Shown: piece after piece, positions 54,596-63,384 of the stretch | How the letters are laid out: the number at the start of each line of letters is the position of its first letter | Position numbering within the stretch: the stretch's first letter is position 1 | Assembly (NCBI GenBank): GCA_016342585.1 | Contig: JAEINK010000003.1 | Span: 62,001-126,000 of the forward strand | DNA from: Spirochaetales bacterium | Lineage (GTDB): Bacteria; Spirochaetota; Spirochaetia; UBA9216 | Direction of reading: 5' to 3' | DNA: 64,000 nt | Position numbers and translations under genes: made by a program | Notes under the pieces: model-generated | Told to the model about the DNA's origin: nothing | Databases searched by the model: none | Seen by the model: only the letters and a program-made list of their open reading frames with translations

Positions 54596-56362
54596 ATGCC
54601 TTCAACAATTCAAGGGAAATACACCTTTTTTATTATCATAGCGGTTATGCTTTTTCTTGTTCTCCTTCTCTTTGTAAACTATACCCTGCTCAAAGAGTAC
54701 TCCTTTGAACAGGCGGACAGAACCTCATCGTTGATCCTCAATGGGGCCGATTCTCAGCTTGATCTCCTTTTCGGGGAGATAAAAGCACTTGTCACCTCCC
54801 TCTCCTCTTTACGGGCCGTTCGGGAGGTGGCTGTTGATGAGATGTTCGAGCTTTTTATCACCAATGTACTGGTAAGGCAGTCCCATGTCCGGGCCATTTA
54901 TTTGGGCACGGATCAAGGTCAAATGTATGAGTGGGGGGTTGGTGAGGGGTTTTCCGATTATACCCCCGAATTCCCGCCGGATTATGACCCCCGGAATCGG
55001 CCCTGGTATAATCAGGCCCGGGTGGCTGGGGTGTACGGATTAACTTCTCCCTACGTTTATGCCAGTGTCGAAGCCCTTGGGATCACAGCCGTTAAGCCGG
55101 TTTATAATGGTGATGAGTTTATCGGGGTGCTTGGTCTTGATCTGATTCTGCATGGTCTTGATAACATGGTTAATTCCATGGAAATCCCCATGGGGGGGCG
55201 GCTGATCCTTCTGAACCAGAATATGGAGATATTGGTTAACCAATTCTCTCCGACCCAGGCTCCAATCATGAAACTGGAGGTTTTCAGCTACCCTGAACTT
55301 ATAAGTGAATCAGATCGTTTTTCTATAAATGAGGTGTATGGAAATCAATATATGGTGAAATCCGTTTCAAATAACTCCACCGGTTGGATTATGCTTCTTT
55401 TTCTGCCCTATAGCGGGATTATCGATTTTTCCCAGCATACGATAAAAATCATCATTGGCTTTGATATCCTTCTTATGATCATGCTTGGGGCAATCATAGC
55501 GTACATAACACGGCGGGTTATTACCTCCCCACTGGATAAGATTATCTCGGTTTTCAGGCAGTTTGAGATGGGGGATAGAAACGCCCGGATTCCACATCTT
55601 CCCAGTCAGGAATTTGATTTGGTAGCCAGGCTTTTCAACCGGCTCTCCGACCAGTCTGCTGAATCTTCCCGAAAGATGGAAGAGAAGGTCGAGAAACGGA
55701 CCCAGGCGGTCATCCGCCTCCAGCAGGAAAATGTGCGTCTACGAATTATCGAAGAGAAAGAGAGGATATATGGCAACCTCCATGATTCCCTCGGGGCCAG
55801 GCTTACAAGTATCAATATCAGTAATCATGTGGCCAAATCGGCCTGGGCCAGGGATGAAAGGCTGATCCTTAAGGAGATGCTGGAAAGGATTGAAAAGAAT
55901 ACCCGGCAGGGGATCCTGGACTTGAAGACCATTCTTGCCGCGGAGGAGGTTGATCGGTTGAGCCGGCGGGATTTCAGCTCTTTTATCGAAAAGGGCGTGC
56001 GGGAGCGGCTTGGGTTACAGGAGATCTCCCTTGAAACAGAATTGCCCAGCCGGGAAGAGTTGTCTCTCCTTGAGCCGGAGTTTCTATCAGGATGTGAAAG
56101 GCTGCTTCAGGAACTGGTTTCAAATACCATGAAACATGCGGGTGCTAAAAATGTAAAGATTGGGATAGAGATTAATCATCCGAAGATCCGACTGAAGTAT
56201 AGTGATGATGGGGAAGGGTTTAATCTCAAAGAGGGGATGAAAAATGGTTTCGGTTTGCAGGGATTATACAGCCGGGCAGAGCGGATGGGTGGTGTTTTGA
56301 AGGTGAGTTCAAAACTATCCCGGGGAGCATCCTTTTATTTTCAATTCAGGAGCGGTGAATAG
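54596..56362 (+). CDS. NarL-type membrane sensor histidine kinase with Cache domain
   Basis: A 588-residue kinase: membrane helix (8-32), extracytoplasmic double-Cache domain (about 35-285, with YDPRNRPWYNQAR and GVLGLDLIL), second helix (about 288-310), HAMP, coiled coil, HisKA_3 dimerisation domain with phospho-His in RIYGNLHDSLGARLTSI, and a degenerate-looking but complete HATPase (ELVSNTMKHAGA, YSDDGEGF, GFGLQGLYSR). Cache domains typically bind small organic acids or amino acids. The kinase stop (TAG) shares bases with the regulator's GTG start. Confidence 0.93.
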   Translation: MPSTIQGKYTFFIIIAVMLFLVLLLFVNYTLLKEYSFEQADRTSSLILNGADSQLDLLFGEIKALVTSLSSLRAVREVAVDEMFELFITNVLVRQSHVRAIYLGTDQGQMYEWGVGEGFSDYTPEFPPDYDPRNRPWYNQARVAGVYGLTSPYVYASVEALGITAVKPVYNGDEFIGVLGLDLILHGLDNMVNSMEIPMGGRLILLNQNMEILVNQFSPTQAPIMKLEVFSYPELISESDRFSINEVYGNQYMVKSVSNNSTGWIMLLFLPYSGIIDFSQHTIKIIIGFDILLMIMLGAIIAYITRRVITSPLDKIISVFRQFEMGDRNARIPHLPSQEFDLVARLFNRLSDQSAESSRKMEEKVEKRTQAVIRLQQENVRLRIIEEKERIYGNLHDSLGARLTSINISNHVAKSAWARDERLILKEMLERIEKNTRQGILDLKTILAAEEVDRLSRRDFSSFIEKGVRERLGLQEISLETELPSREELSLLEPEFLSGCERLLQELVSNTMKHAGAKNVKIGIEINHPKIRLKYSDDGEGFNLKEGMKNGFGLQGLYSRAERMGGVLKVSSKLSRGASFYFQFRSGE

Positions 56363-57012
56363 TGATCAATATTGTTATTGTCGAGGATTCTCTCGAGGCC
56401 CGGGAGGGATTTAAGTATCTTCTCCGGCTGGAGAGGGAGATAAAGGTTCTGAAAACCTGTGAAACGGCCGAGGAACTGCTCTCCGACCCCGATACACTGA
56501 AAAGTACAAATGTTGTTCTTATGGATATCCAGCTCCCCGGTATGAATGGTATTAAAGCGACCCGGAGGATCAAGGAGAGGTTCCCCGAAATCGATGTCCT
56601 TATGTTAACCATCTTCGAGGAGCAGGAGAAAATTGTAAAAGCCGTTCAAGCCGGTGCTTCGGGGTATATTCTTAAAAACTCGGACCCCGGAGAACTTGTT
56701 GGTCAGATAAAAAGCCTTTCACGCGGCGGCTCTCCTATCAGTCCTGAAGTGGCGCGTAAGCTTCTTGATGAGTTTCGTCATAAGGAAGAGAGGAACCGGA
56801 CAACCGATGATTACAACCTGACCCCCCGGGAACTCCAGGTCTTTAAGGCTATCGTTGAGGGGTATACCTACCGTGAGATGGCCGATGATCTGAATATGGC
56901 CTCGTCCACGGCCAAAAAGCATATCCTTCATATCTATAGAAAACTCGATGTGAATTCCAAGGTTGAGTTTATAAAAAAAGTTATGGATGAGAACCTTTTG
57001 GAAGAGATTTAA
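56362..57012 (+). CDS. NarL/FixJ-family response regulator
   Basis: A 216-residue regulator beginning at GTG, overlapping the kinase gene. Receiver motifs are IVEDSLE, the phospho-Asp in VVLMDIQLPGMNG, and Lys in YILKNSDP; the C-terminal LuxR-type HTH is LTPRELQVFKAIVEGYTYREMADDLNMASSTAKKHILHIYRKL (in part). It probably activates targets nearby, for instance the GH130 gene. Confidence 0.94.
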   Translation: MINIVIVEDSLEAREGFKYLLRLEREIKVLKTCETAEELLSDPDTLKSTNVVLMDIQLPGMNGIKATRRIKERFPEIDVLMLTIFEEQEKIVKAVQAGASGYILKNSDPGELVGQIKSLSRGGSPISPEVARKLLDEFRHKEERNRTTDDYNLTPRELQVFKAIVEGYTYREMADDLNMASSTAKKHILHIYRKLDVNSKVEFIKKVMDENLLEEI

Positions 57013-57032
57013 CCTCATTGGAACTATCTTGC

Positions 57033-57061
57033 TTGACTTCCTCCTCTTGCAAAGGCATAAT
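57033..57061 (+). promoter_or_regulatory. Promoter of the GH130 gene
   Basis: TTGACT (57033-57038) and CATAAT (57056-57061) are 17 bases apart. Confidence 0.65.
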
Positions 57062-57080
57062 TACTTAATCGGTAAGGTAA
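57061..57080. promoter_or_regulatory. Candidate LacI-type operator
   Basis: TTACTTAATCGGTAAGGTAA is a 20-bp imperfect palindrome (14 of 20 bases symmetric) with a central CG, as in LacI-family operators. It lies directly after the -10 element and before the GH130 gene, whose downstream neighbour is a LacI regulator. Confidence 0.45.
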
Positions 57081-57123
57081 CAAAAATTGATTAAGCAGTT
57101 TAGAGTAATGAGAGGATGACAGA

Positions 57124-58296
57124 ATGATTCACCAAAAATATTATGAGCTTTTAAAAGAGCATGAGAAATTAATCACCCGTAAGAATGAGGTCCAGGAGGA
57201 ACTTTACAACGGTATCTACGAAAGGTATCGATATCCGGTGGTCACCGCCGGTCATATCCCTCTCCATTGGCGATACGATCTTGATCGCAATACAAACCCC
57301 CATTTCATGGAGAGGCTGGGTGTGAATGCCGCTTTTAATGCGGGGGCAATTTATTTCAAGAATCAATATTGGGTGGTTGTCCGGGTTGAAGGCTGGGATC
57401 GTAAATCTTTTTTTGCTCTGGCCTACAGTGATACCGGGGTGGATAATTTCCGTTTTACCGACTATCCGGTTGTCTGGGATAATCCCTATCCCGAAGAGAC
57501 AAATATTTATGATATGAGACTCACCCTTCATGAAGATGGATACATTTATGGTGTTTACTGTTCCGAGAGCAAGGACCCGAAGGCTCCTGTTGGTGATACA
57601 AGCAGTGCGGTGGCCAAGGCCGGCATTGTGAGGACCAAAGACCTTATCCATTTTGAAAGGCTTAAAAATCTTACGACCCCCTCTCCCCAGCAGCGGAATG
57701 TGGTTCTCCACCCCGAATTTGTGGATGGCCAGTATGCCTTTTATACCCGACCTCAGGATGGATTTATCTCTACTGGATCCGGCGGGGGGATTGCCTTTGG
57801 TTTATGCCGGGATATTTTAAATCCTGTTATCGAAAAAGAGACGGTTCTCGATGAAAAAAGGTATCATACTGTCTATGAGAGTAAAAATGGCCAGGGACCT
57901 GCCCCAATCAAGACCGATAAGGGGTGGATTCATATTGCTCACGGGGTTCGGAATACAGCGGCGGGACTTCGGTATGTAATCTACACCTTTGCCACATCCC
58001 TTGATGATATCACAAAGGTTATTGCCAAACCCGGCGGTTACTTCATTGCCCCCCGGGGGGATGAGTTCATCGGAGATGTTTCCAATGTTGTCTTTTCCAA
58101 TGGAGCAATCGTTAATGATGTTAAGGTTTTTATCTACTATGCCTCATCTGATTTCAGACTCCATGTTGCAACGACCGATATTGACCGTCTGGTGGACTAC
58201 ACCTTCAATACACCTGCCGACAGGTTTAACTCCATGGATTGCGCAGAACTCAGGAAGAGCCTCATAGAGAAAAATGAAGAGCTGATGAATAACTGA
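57124..58296 (+). CDS. GH130 glycoside phosphorylase (probable 4-O-beta-mannosyl-glucose phosphorylase)
   Basis: A 390-residue GH130 enzyme, matching in length the subfamily 1 mannosyl-glucose phosphorylases. It should split beta-1,4-mannosyl-glucose with phosphate to give mannose 1-phosphate and glucose. Diagnostic segments are [13 protein letters not shown], the catalytic Asp130 in [13 protein letters not shown], and the [18 protein letters not shown] segment; late [15 protein letters not shown] is also conserved. Its neighbours are a LacI repressor downstream and a promoter/operator upstream, indicating induction by a sugar. No cellobiose 2-epimerase, its usual partner, is in this window. 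Confidence 0.88.
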   Translation: MIHQKYYELLKEHEKLITRKNEVQEELYNGIYERYRYPVVTAGHIPLHWRYDLDRNTNPHFMERLGVNAAFNAGAIYFKNQYWVVVRVEGWDRKSFFALAYSDTGVDNFRFTDYPVVWDNPYPEETNIYDMRLTLHEDGYIYGVYCSESKDPKAPVGDTSSAVAKAGIVRTKDLIHFERLKNLTTPSPQQRNVVLHPEFVDGQYAFYTRPQDGFISTGSGGGIAFGLCRDILNPVIEKETVLDEKRYHTVYESKNGQGPAPIKTDKGWIHIAHGVRNTAAGLRYVIYTFATSLDDITKVIAKPGGYFIAPRGDEFIGDVSNVVFSNGAIVNDVKVFIYYASSDFRLHVATTDIDRLVDYTFNTPADRFNSMDCAELRKSLIEKNEELMNN

Positions 58297-58336
58297 TAAA
58301 TCGGTTTGATCGAATTGTGATCCCTGCTTGGAGGCA

Positions 58337-59359
58337 ATGATGGCAAAAAAAAGTATTACAATGCAGGATATAGCAGACCGGCTCAATGTCAGTAAGGTTA
58401 CCGTGTCCAAAGCTCTGAGTGACAGGGAGGGGGTCGGTGAGGTCCTTAAAAAGCAGATTGTTGAAGCGGCTGAATCCATGGGGTACCATCTGAATAGTAC
58501 CGCCCGGTCTTTGCGACTGGGGAGGAGCAGGAACATCGGGGTGATTATCCCCAAGAGGTTCTCCTGGGAATCAAATTATTATTCCGATTTATATCAGAAG
58601 ATCTCTCTGCACCTTTCCCGGAAGGGGTACTCCTCGACTCTCCATATTCTTGAAGATGAGGATGAGCGTTCACTGGTCATTCCTCTGGAGCATTTTGAGT
58701 ACAAGGTGGACGGTCTCCTGGTTCTCGGGCAGATTTCCCGTGAATATATTGAAAAAATCCGAACCACCGATACGCCTGTAGTTTTTACAGATTTTTACGA
58801 TGAGCACCGGGATGTGGATTCCATCATTACTGATAATTTTTATGAATCCTATAATATGACAAACTTCATCATCAGTAAAAATCATAAAAAAATAGCCTTT
58901 GTCGGTAGTGTGTGTGCGACCAGTAGTATCATGGATAGATATCTCGGGTATGTGAAATCACTCATGGAGCATGCGATACCCATGCGTGCGGATTATTTAA
59001 TTGAAGACCGGGATGCTGCAGGGCGTTTGATAGAGTACCCCCTTCCGCAGGATATGCCTACAGCCTTCGTGTGTAATTGTGATCTTGTGGCCTTTAACCT
59101 GATCCAGCGGCTTGTGAAGGGGGGACTTTCGGTCCCCCGGGATGTCTCTGTTTCAGGCTTTGATAACGATATGCATTCTAAATTATGCACCCCTCCCATT
59201 ACCACGGTTGATTCAAACTCCGAAGAGATGGCAAGGGTCGCCACCGAAGTCATAATCAACCGCATTGAGAATGACGGGGGTGTGCTTGGCCGAATCGTCG
59301 TTAAGGGGCATCATGTAATTAAGGAATCTGTTGCCGAATCACAGGCTTATTTTGATTAA
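58337..59359 (+). CDS. LacI-family transcriptional regulator
   Basis: A 340-residue repressor. The HTH is ITMQDIADRLNVSKVTVSKALS, followed by a hinge helix (NSTARSLRLG) and a periplasmic-binding-like effector domain (about 60-335; IGVIIPKRF, KVDGLLVLG, VSVSGFDNDMHSK). GGAGG precedes adjacent ATGs at 58337 and 58340. It is transcribed just after the GH130 gene, 40 bases on, and likely binds the operator ahead of that gene. Confidence 0.93.
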   Translation: MMAKKSITMQDIADRLNVSKVTVSKALSDREGVGEVLKKQIVEAAESMGYHLNSTARSLRLGRSRNIGVIIPKRFSWESNYYSDLYQKISLHLSRKGYSSTLHILEDEDERSLVIPLEHFEYKVDGLLVLGQISREYIEKIRTTDTPVVFTDFYDEHRDVDSIITDNFYESYNMTNFIISKNHKKIAFVGSVCATSSIMDRYLGYVKSLMEHAIPMRADYLIEDRDAAGRLIEYPLPQDMPTAFVCNCDLVAFNLIQRLVKGGLSVPRDVSVSGFDNDMHSKLCTPPITTVDSNSEEMARVATEVIINRIENDGGVLGRIVVKGHHVIKESVAESQAYFD

Positions 59360-59405
59360 GGATAGAAATCTTCTGCCGGGAAAAGATGGATTTTCAGCTC
59401 TGCCG

Positions 59406-59440
59406 GAGTTGAGTTTGATGGAGTTGAGTTTGACGGAGTT
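59406..59440. repeat. Short tandem repeat
   Basis: A 15-base unit GAGTTGAGTTTGAYG occurs 2.3 times in tandem, 46 bases after the LacI stop codon, in non-coding sequence. It may reflect slippage or be a protein-binding array. Confidence 0.6.
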
Positions 59441-59506
59441 TCCTTTGTCCAATACCGTCTGGTGAGCAGGGCCATGAGGGGGAGTTGGATTGGGTAGCAG
59501 CTGAAA

Positions 59507-59569
59507 ATACACCAAAAGGTGTATATCAGGGGGTGAAAGGAGGGATAAAAGCCTGTTTTATCCTCCTTT
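59507..59569. promoter_or_regulatory. Two hairpins ahead of the symporter gene
   Basis: ATACACC-AAAA-GGTGTAT (59507-59524) is a perfect 7-bp inverted repeat. Twelve bases later AAAGGAGGGATAAAA pairs with TTTTATCCTCCTTT (59536-59569, one bulged G). The second is strong enough to end the LacI transcript, though the T tract is poor; the first may be an operator. The 274-base gap otherwise shows no ORF, and the symporter promoter is not obvious. Confidence 0.45.
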
Positions 59570-59633
59570 GGTCTATTTACGGCTGTGTTTTCTCATGATG
59601 AAATAGTATCAGACATAATTTCAGGAGGAAATA

Positions 59634-60917
59634 ATGAGTTCAGATGTAAAGAAACCCTTTGATTGGTATTTTAAATCCAACCTTCTCATTCGTATTCTTA
59701 TCGGTCTTATCGCCGGTGCTATCGTAGGTATCATTTTTGGAACAAAGATTGGCTGGATGGCTCCCTTTGGTTCCCTCTTTGTTAATCTTCTAAAAATGAT
59801 CGTAATGCCTGTTGTTCTGGCAACCCTTGTTGTTGGGGCGGCAAGTATTAATCCCTCGACTTTAGGGAAAATTGGTGTAAAGATTATTGCCTTCTATCTT
59901 CTTACTTCGGCCTTCGCTGTCGCAGTAGGACTTCTTATGGGTAATCTCTTCAAACCGGGATTGGGACTCGCATTGGGAAGTGCCGCTGATGCGGCCGGTA
60001 AAGTTTTAGCACAGCCCAAATTTACCGACACCCTCATCGCGATTATTCCAAAGAATCCGTTTGGATCCATCTCCAGCGGTGCGGTTCTTCCTACCATCTT
60101 TTTTGCCATCATTCTTGGAATTTCTATCTCCTACCTCAGGCAGAGCAAGGATGAGAGGATTCAGAAAAGTGGCGACATCCTCTTTGGCGCATTCGATGGT
60201 CTTGCCGAAGCAATGTACCTCATCGTACGAGGAGTTCTCCAGTATGCTCCCATCGGTGTTTTTGCCCTTATCTCCGTTGTATTCGGACAGCAGGGAGCCA
60301 AGGCTGTAGGTCCTCTGGGAACAGTTACTTTAGCTGCCTTTCTTGGTTACATCCTGCATGTTATCATCGTTTATGGTGCTATCCTTCTAATCTCAAAGAT
60401 TAACCCGATTAAGTTTTTCAAGGGTGCCAGAGCCCCCATGATCACAGCCTTTGTCACCAGAAGTTCCTCCGGAACTCTTCCGGTAACAATGAAGGCCGCT
60501 GATGAGAATTTCGGAATATCCAAGAACGTCTACTCCTTCACTCTTCCCCTTGGGGCTACCATCAATATGGATGGAACGGCCATCTACCAGGGAGTCTGTG
60601 CACTCTTCATCGGTTTTGCCATTGGAATGCCCCTCTCCTTTGCACAGCAGCTGACCGTCATCCTTACTGCCGTACTTGCTTCCATCGGAACAGCCGGTGT
60701 TCCCGGAGCTGGTGCTATCATGTTGCTCATGGTCCTGAACTCAGTTGGACTTCCTGTTGAAGCTGGAACACCTGTCGCCGCAGCCTATGCCATGGTTCTT
60801 GGAATCGATGCCATCCTTGACATGGGGCGAACTGCTGTAAATGTCACAGGTGATATGGCCGGAACACTGATTGTTGCTAAAAGCGAAAAGCAGGTCGATC
60901 TGGAGAAAATACGCTGA
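59634..60917 (+). CDS. Dicarboxylate/amino acid:cation symporter (DAACS family)
   Basis: A 427-residue sodium- or proton-coupled carrier with about eight membrane helices and two re-entrant hairpins. HP1 is seen as [19 protein letters not shown], the NMDGT motif in [16 protein letters not shown]2 near [15 protein letters not shown], and [13 protein letters not shown] on the substrate side. The family carries glutamate, aspartate, C4-dicarboxylates, serine or threonine. The AGGAGG site is six bases ahead of the ATG. The downstream racemase gene overlaps the stop. Confidence 0.92.
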   Translation: MSSDVKKPFDWYFKSNLLIRILIGLIAGAIVGIIFGTKIGWMAPFGSLFVNLLKMIVMPVVLATLVVGAASINPSTLGKIGVKIIAFYLLTSAFAVAVGLLMGNLFKPGLGLALGSAADAAGKVLAQPKFTDTLIAIIPKNPFGSISSGAVLPTIFFAIILGISISYLRQSKDERIQKSGDILFGAFDGLAEAMYLIVRGVLQYAPIGVFALISVVFGQQGAKAVGPLGTVTLAAFLGYILHVIIVYGAILLISKINPIKFFKGARAPMITAFVTRSSSGTLPVTMKAADENFGISKNVYSFTLPLGATINMDGTAIYQGVCALFIGFAIGMPLSFAQQLTVILTAVLASIGTAGVPGAGAIMLLMVLNSVGLPVEAGTPVAAAYAMVLGIDAILDMGRTAVNVTGDMAGTLIVAKSEKQVDLEKIR

Positions 60918-61684
60918 AAAACGCTATAATTATTGGCGGCGGAGTGGGGCCCCTGGCGGGTCTTATGCTCCACCGCCTTGTTTTAAAAAATACGCTTACC
61001 TTCGGCCGGGATCAGGATCATCTTAAGATTATACACCTTTCCTTTTCCGATATGATCCCCGATCGAACCGAATCTCTCTTTGAGATGGTTCCCGAAAACC
61101 CAGCCCTGGGGATGGCCGCGGTCATATCTGCCGGAGATGTTGCCTGTGAAAAGCTCGGCTGTACCGGAGTTGCCGGTATTCCCTGTAATACATTCCATGC
61201 ACCGCCAATCTGGAACCTTTTTAAGACAAAGCTGAATGAGTCCGGATCCAATATTTCGGTTCTTAATATGATTCAGGAGACCGCCGATTATATTTCCAGG
61301 AACTATTCATCGGTCAAAAAGGTAGGTGTGCTTTCCACAACAGGAACACAACGGCTGGGAATATATGCAACCCCCCTTCGTGAGATCGGTTTTACTGTAC
61401 TGGAACCGGAGAATCAGGATGAGGTTCACAACCTTATCTATAACAAGGATTGGGGGATAAAATCCTCCATCGAAATCAGTACACAGGCCAGAGAGGGGCT
61501 ATCTGAACAGATCCGGCTGCTTGAAAAAAAGGGAGCTGAGCTTATCATTCTTGCTTGTACTGAACTGCCCCTCGCTATTGATGCGAAGGTAAAATTTTCG
61601 GCTGTTTTACTTGATCCCATGGTATGCCTGGCCCGGGCTTTGATAAAAAGGGTAGATCCTAACAGGCTAAAATCACTTTTATAA
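60914..61684 (+). CDS. Aspartate/glutamate racemase family protein (probable CTG start)
   Basis: A ~256-residue Asp/Glu-racemase family enzyme. The two catalytic Cys are in [11 protein letters not shown] and ILACTELPL. The conserved N-terminus [14 protein letters not shown] lies upstream of the first GTG (60944), so the start must be earlier. The frame has no ATG, GTG or TTG there; the CTG at 60914 follows GGAG by eight bases and overlaps the symporter stop as CTGA, so I take it as the start. The adjacent symporter and PLP dehydratase suggest a D/L-amino acid use pathway. Confidence 0.75.
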   Translation: MKNAIIIGGGVGPLAGLMLHRLVLKNTLTFGRDQDHLKIIHLSFSDMIPDRTESLFEMVPENPALGMAAVISAGDVACEKLGCTGVAGIPCNTFHAPPIWNLFKTKLNESGSNISVLNMIQETADYISRNYSSVKKVGVLSTTGTQRLGIYATPLREIGFTVLEPENQDEVHNLIYNKDWGIKSSIEISTQAREGLSEQIRLLEKKGAELIILACTELPLAIDAKVKFSAVLLDPMVCLARALIKRVDPNRLKSLL

Positions 61685-61731
61685 TTTACTTCCAATCGAT
61701 TTTTCATTATGATTCTCTGATGGAGGCTGGA

Positions 61732-62673
61732 ATGTTTACAGGCATAGAGGAATTAAAAACCATTCAGAATAATCTCACAAGCTGGGTTCATTATACACCA
61801 GTCCTGACGTCATCGGCTTTCGATGAAGCGGCAGGGTGTCGAGGGTATTTCAAATGTGAAAACTTTCAGAGGATGGGTGCCTTTAAGATGCGTGGTGCCA
61901 TGAATGCGGTTCTCTCTCTGACCGAGGAGGAGAGGAGCCGGGGAGTCATTACCCACTCATCCGGAAACTTTGCCCAGGCTGTGGCCCTTTCCGCCCGGAG
62001 TCTGAATATTCCTGCCACGGTTATAATGCCCCGTAATGCCCCGATAATTAAAAGGCAGGCTGTGGCTGGTTATGGGGCCAGGATCATCGAGTGTGATCCC
62101 ACAATAGAGGCTCGAGTGGCTGTCACAGAGGAAGAGAGCCGTCGTACAGGTGCTGTTATTCTTCACCCTTCGGATCAGAAAGAGGTTATAGAGGGAAACA
62201 GTTCCGCCTGCCTCGAACTGCTTCAGGAGTTTCCTTCCATACAGATGGTTATAACACCTGTGGGTGGAGGAGGTCTCCTGGCGGGAACCGCGCTGGCGGC
62301 CAAGGCTGTAAACCCTGAAATCACTGTTTTTGCAGGAGAACCTGCCGGGGCGGATGATGCCTATCGATCTTTAAAGGCTGGCAAGATAATTCCCTCGGTT
62401 AATCCTATTACGATTGCTGATGGTCTCAGGACCCAACTTGGTGATTCCAATTTCCCGATTATACATAAATTGGTGAAGAAGATAATCCGGGTGGAAGAGG
62501 ATGAAATCGTATCGGCCATGAGATTTATCTGGGAGAGAATGAAGATTATCATTGAACCTTCCGCAGCAGTTGCTCCCGCGGCTATTTTAAAGAGTCCCCG
62601 GTTGTTCAAAGGGAAGAAGGTCGGTATCATTCTCTCTGGCGGTAATGTGGATCTGGATAACCTTCCGTTCTAG
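61732..62673 (+). CDS. PLP-dependent serine/threonine (or hydroxyaspartate) dehydratase family
   Basis: A 313-residue fold-type II PLP enzyme. PLP Lys is in ENFQRMGAFKMRGAMNA, the phosphate loop is VGGGGLLAG, and SSGNFAQAVALSA and LSGGNVDL are typical of the threonine dehydratase/serine racemase/threo-3-hydroxyaspartate dehydratase group. No C-terminal regulatory ACT domain is present, as in catabolic forms. The start at 61732 follows GGAGG; 61720 is less likely. It is the third gene of the symporter-racemase module. Confidence 0.9.
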   Translation: MFTGIEELKTIQNNLTSWVHYTPVLTSSAFDEAAGCRGYFKCENFQRMGAFKMRGAMNAVLSLTEEERSRGVITHSSGNFAQAVALSARSLNIPATVIMPRNAPIIKRQAVAGYGARIIECDPTIEARVAVTEEESRRTGAVILHPSDQKEVIEGNSSACLELLQEFPSIQMVITPVGGGGLLAGTALAAKAVNPEITVFAGEPAGADDAYRSLKAGKIIPSVNPITIADGLRTQLGDSNFPIIHKLVKKIIRVEEDEIVSAMRFIWERMKIIIEPSAAVAPAAILKSPRLFKGKKVGIILSGGNVDLDNLPF

Positions 62674-62781
62674 GGTGTAAACTATACAGGAATATACTTT
62701 CGATAAAAAGATATTTTTTACTTGCCTTTTAATTGTATATTTACTAATATATAGTAAAATCAATAATATAGGAGAGTTGAT

Positions 62782-63138
62782 ATGGCTCAGAAAATAACAA
62801 CAGAAGAATTCAAAGAGAAGGTTTTCGATTATAGTGTAGATAAAGATTGGAATTTCAAAGGGGATAAACCTGCAATCGTAGATTTTTATGCGGACTGGTG
62901 TGGCCCCTGCAAGATGGTAGCCCCAATTCTGGAAGAACTCTCCACCGAATATGATGGAAAACTAAACGTGTATAAGATTAACACAGAAGAAGAGCAGGAA
63001 CTAGCTGGCGCTTTTGGAATTCAGTCCATCCCTTCCATCCTTTTTATTCCTGCCGAAGGACAGCCTCAGATGGCTCAAGGAGCCATGTCCAAAGATGGAT
63101 TTGTCAAAGCAATAGAAGAGATCCTGGTCGTAAAATAA
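62782..63138 (+). CDS. trxA: Thioredoxin
   Basis: A 118-residue thioredoxin with an N-terminal extension of about 10 residues relative to E. coli TrxA. The redox motif is WCGPC with Cys40 and Cys43, and the cis-Pro is in SIPSILF. It should reduce protein disulfides in the cytoplasm. It is monocistronic, with ribosome site AGGAG and a terminator downstream. Confidence 0.95.
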   Translation: MAQKITTEEFKEKVFDYSVDKDWNFKGDKPAIVDFYADWCGPCKMVAPILEELSTEYDGKLNVYKINTEEEQELAGAFGIQSIPSILFIPAEGQPQMAQGAMSKDGFVKAIEEILVVK

Positions 63139-63184
63139 ACCGATTTCTTTTTCTGGATTACCCGCCTTCTTAACGGAGGTGATA

Positions 63185-63222
63185 GAAGACTCCCCGCTTT
63201 ATGCGGTCAGGGGTCTTTTTTT
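63185..63222 (+). terminator. Terminator after thioredoxin
   Basis: AGACTCCCCGC pairs with GCGGTCAGGGGTCT around a TTTAT loop with a two-base bulge, followed by T7. Confidence 0.8.
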
Positions 63223-63265
63223 AATTAATATTTTTTACCTTGTGGTTCTCTTTATATTCTATTAA

Positions 63266-63331
63266 TTCATTCAATGAAATAAAAAGCTTGACAAAGTTTC
63301 AATGTGAACGATATAGTAAATTCATTGAATT
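63266..63331. promoter_or_regulatory. Promoter and three TTCA...TGAA dyads of the sugar ABC operon
   Basis: TTGACA (63288-63293) and TATAGT (63312-63317), spacing 18, form a strong promoter. It is framed by TTCATTCAATGAA (63266-63278), contains TTCAATGTGAA (63298-63308) in its spacer, and is followed by AATTCATTGAATT (63319-63331). All three are dyads with the same TTCA/TGAA half-sites, suggesting one regulator with several sites. Confidence 0.65.
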
Positions 63332-63384
63332 AAATAAGTCTTTGGCTTATTACTGAAAAATGAAAAGGAAACAAGGAGAAGGTA

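Noticed and set aside
59406-59440. Tandem repeat as a CRISPR fragment
   Set aside because: The unit is only 15 bases with no spacers and no cas genes nearby.
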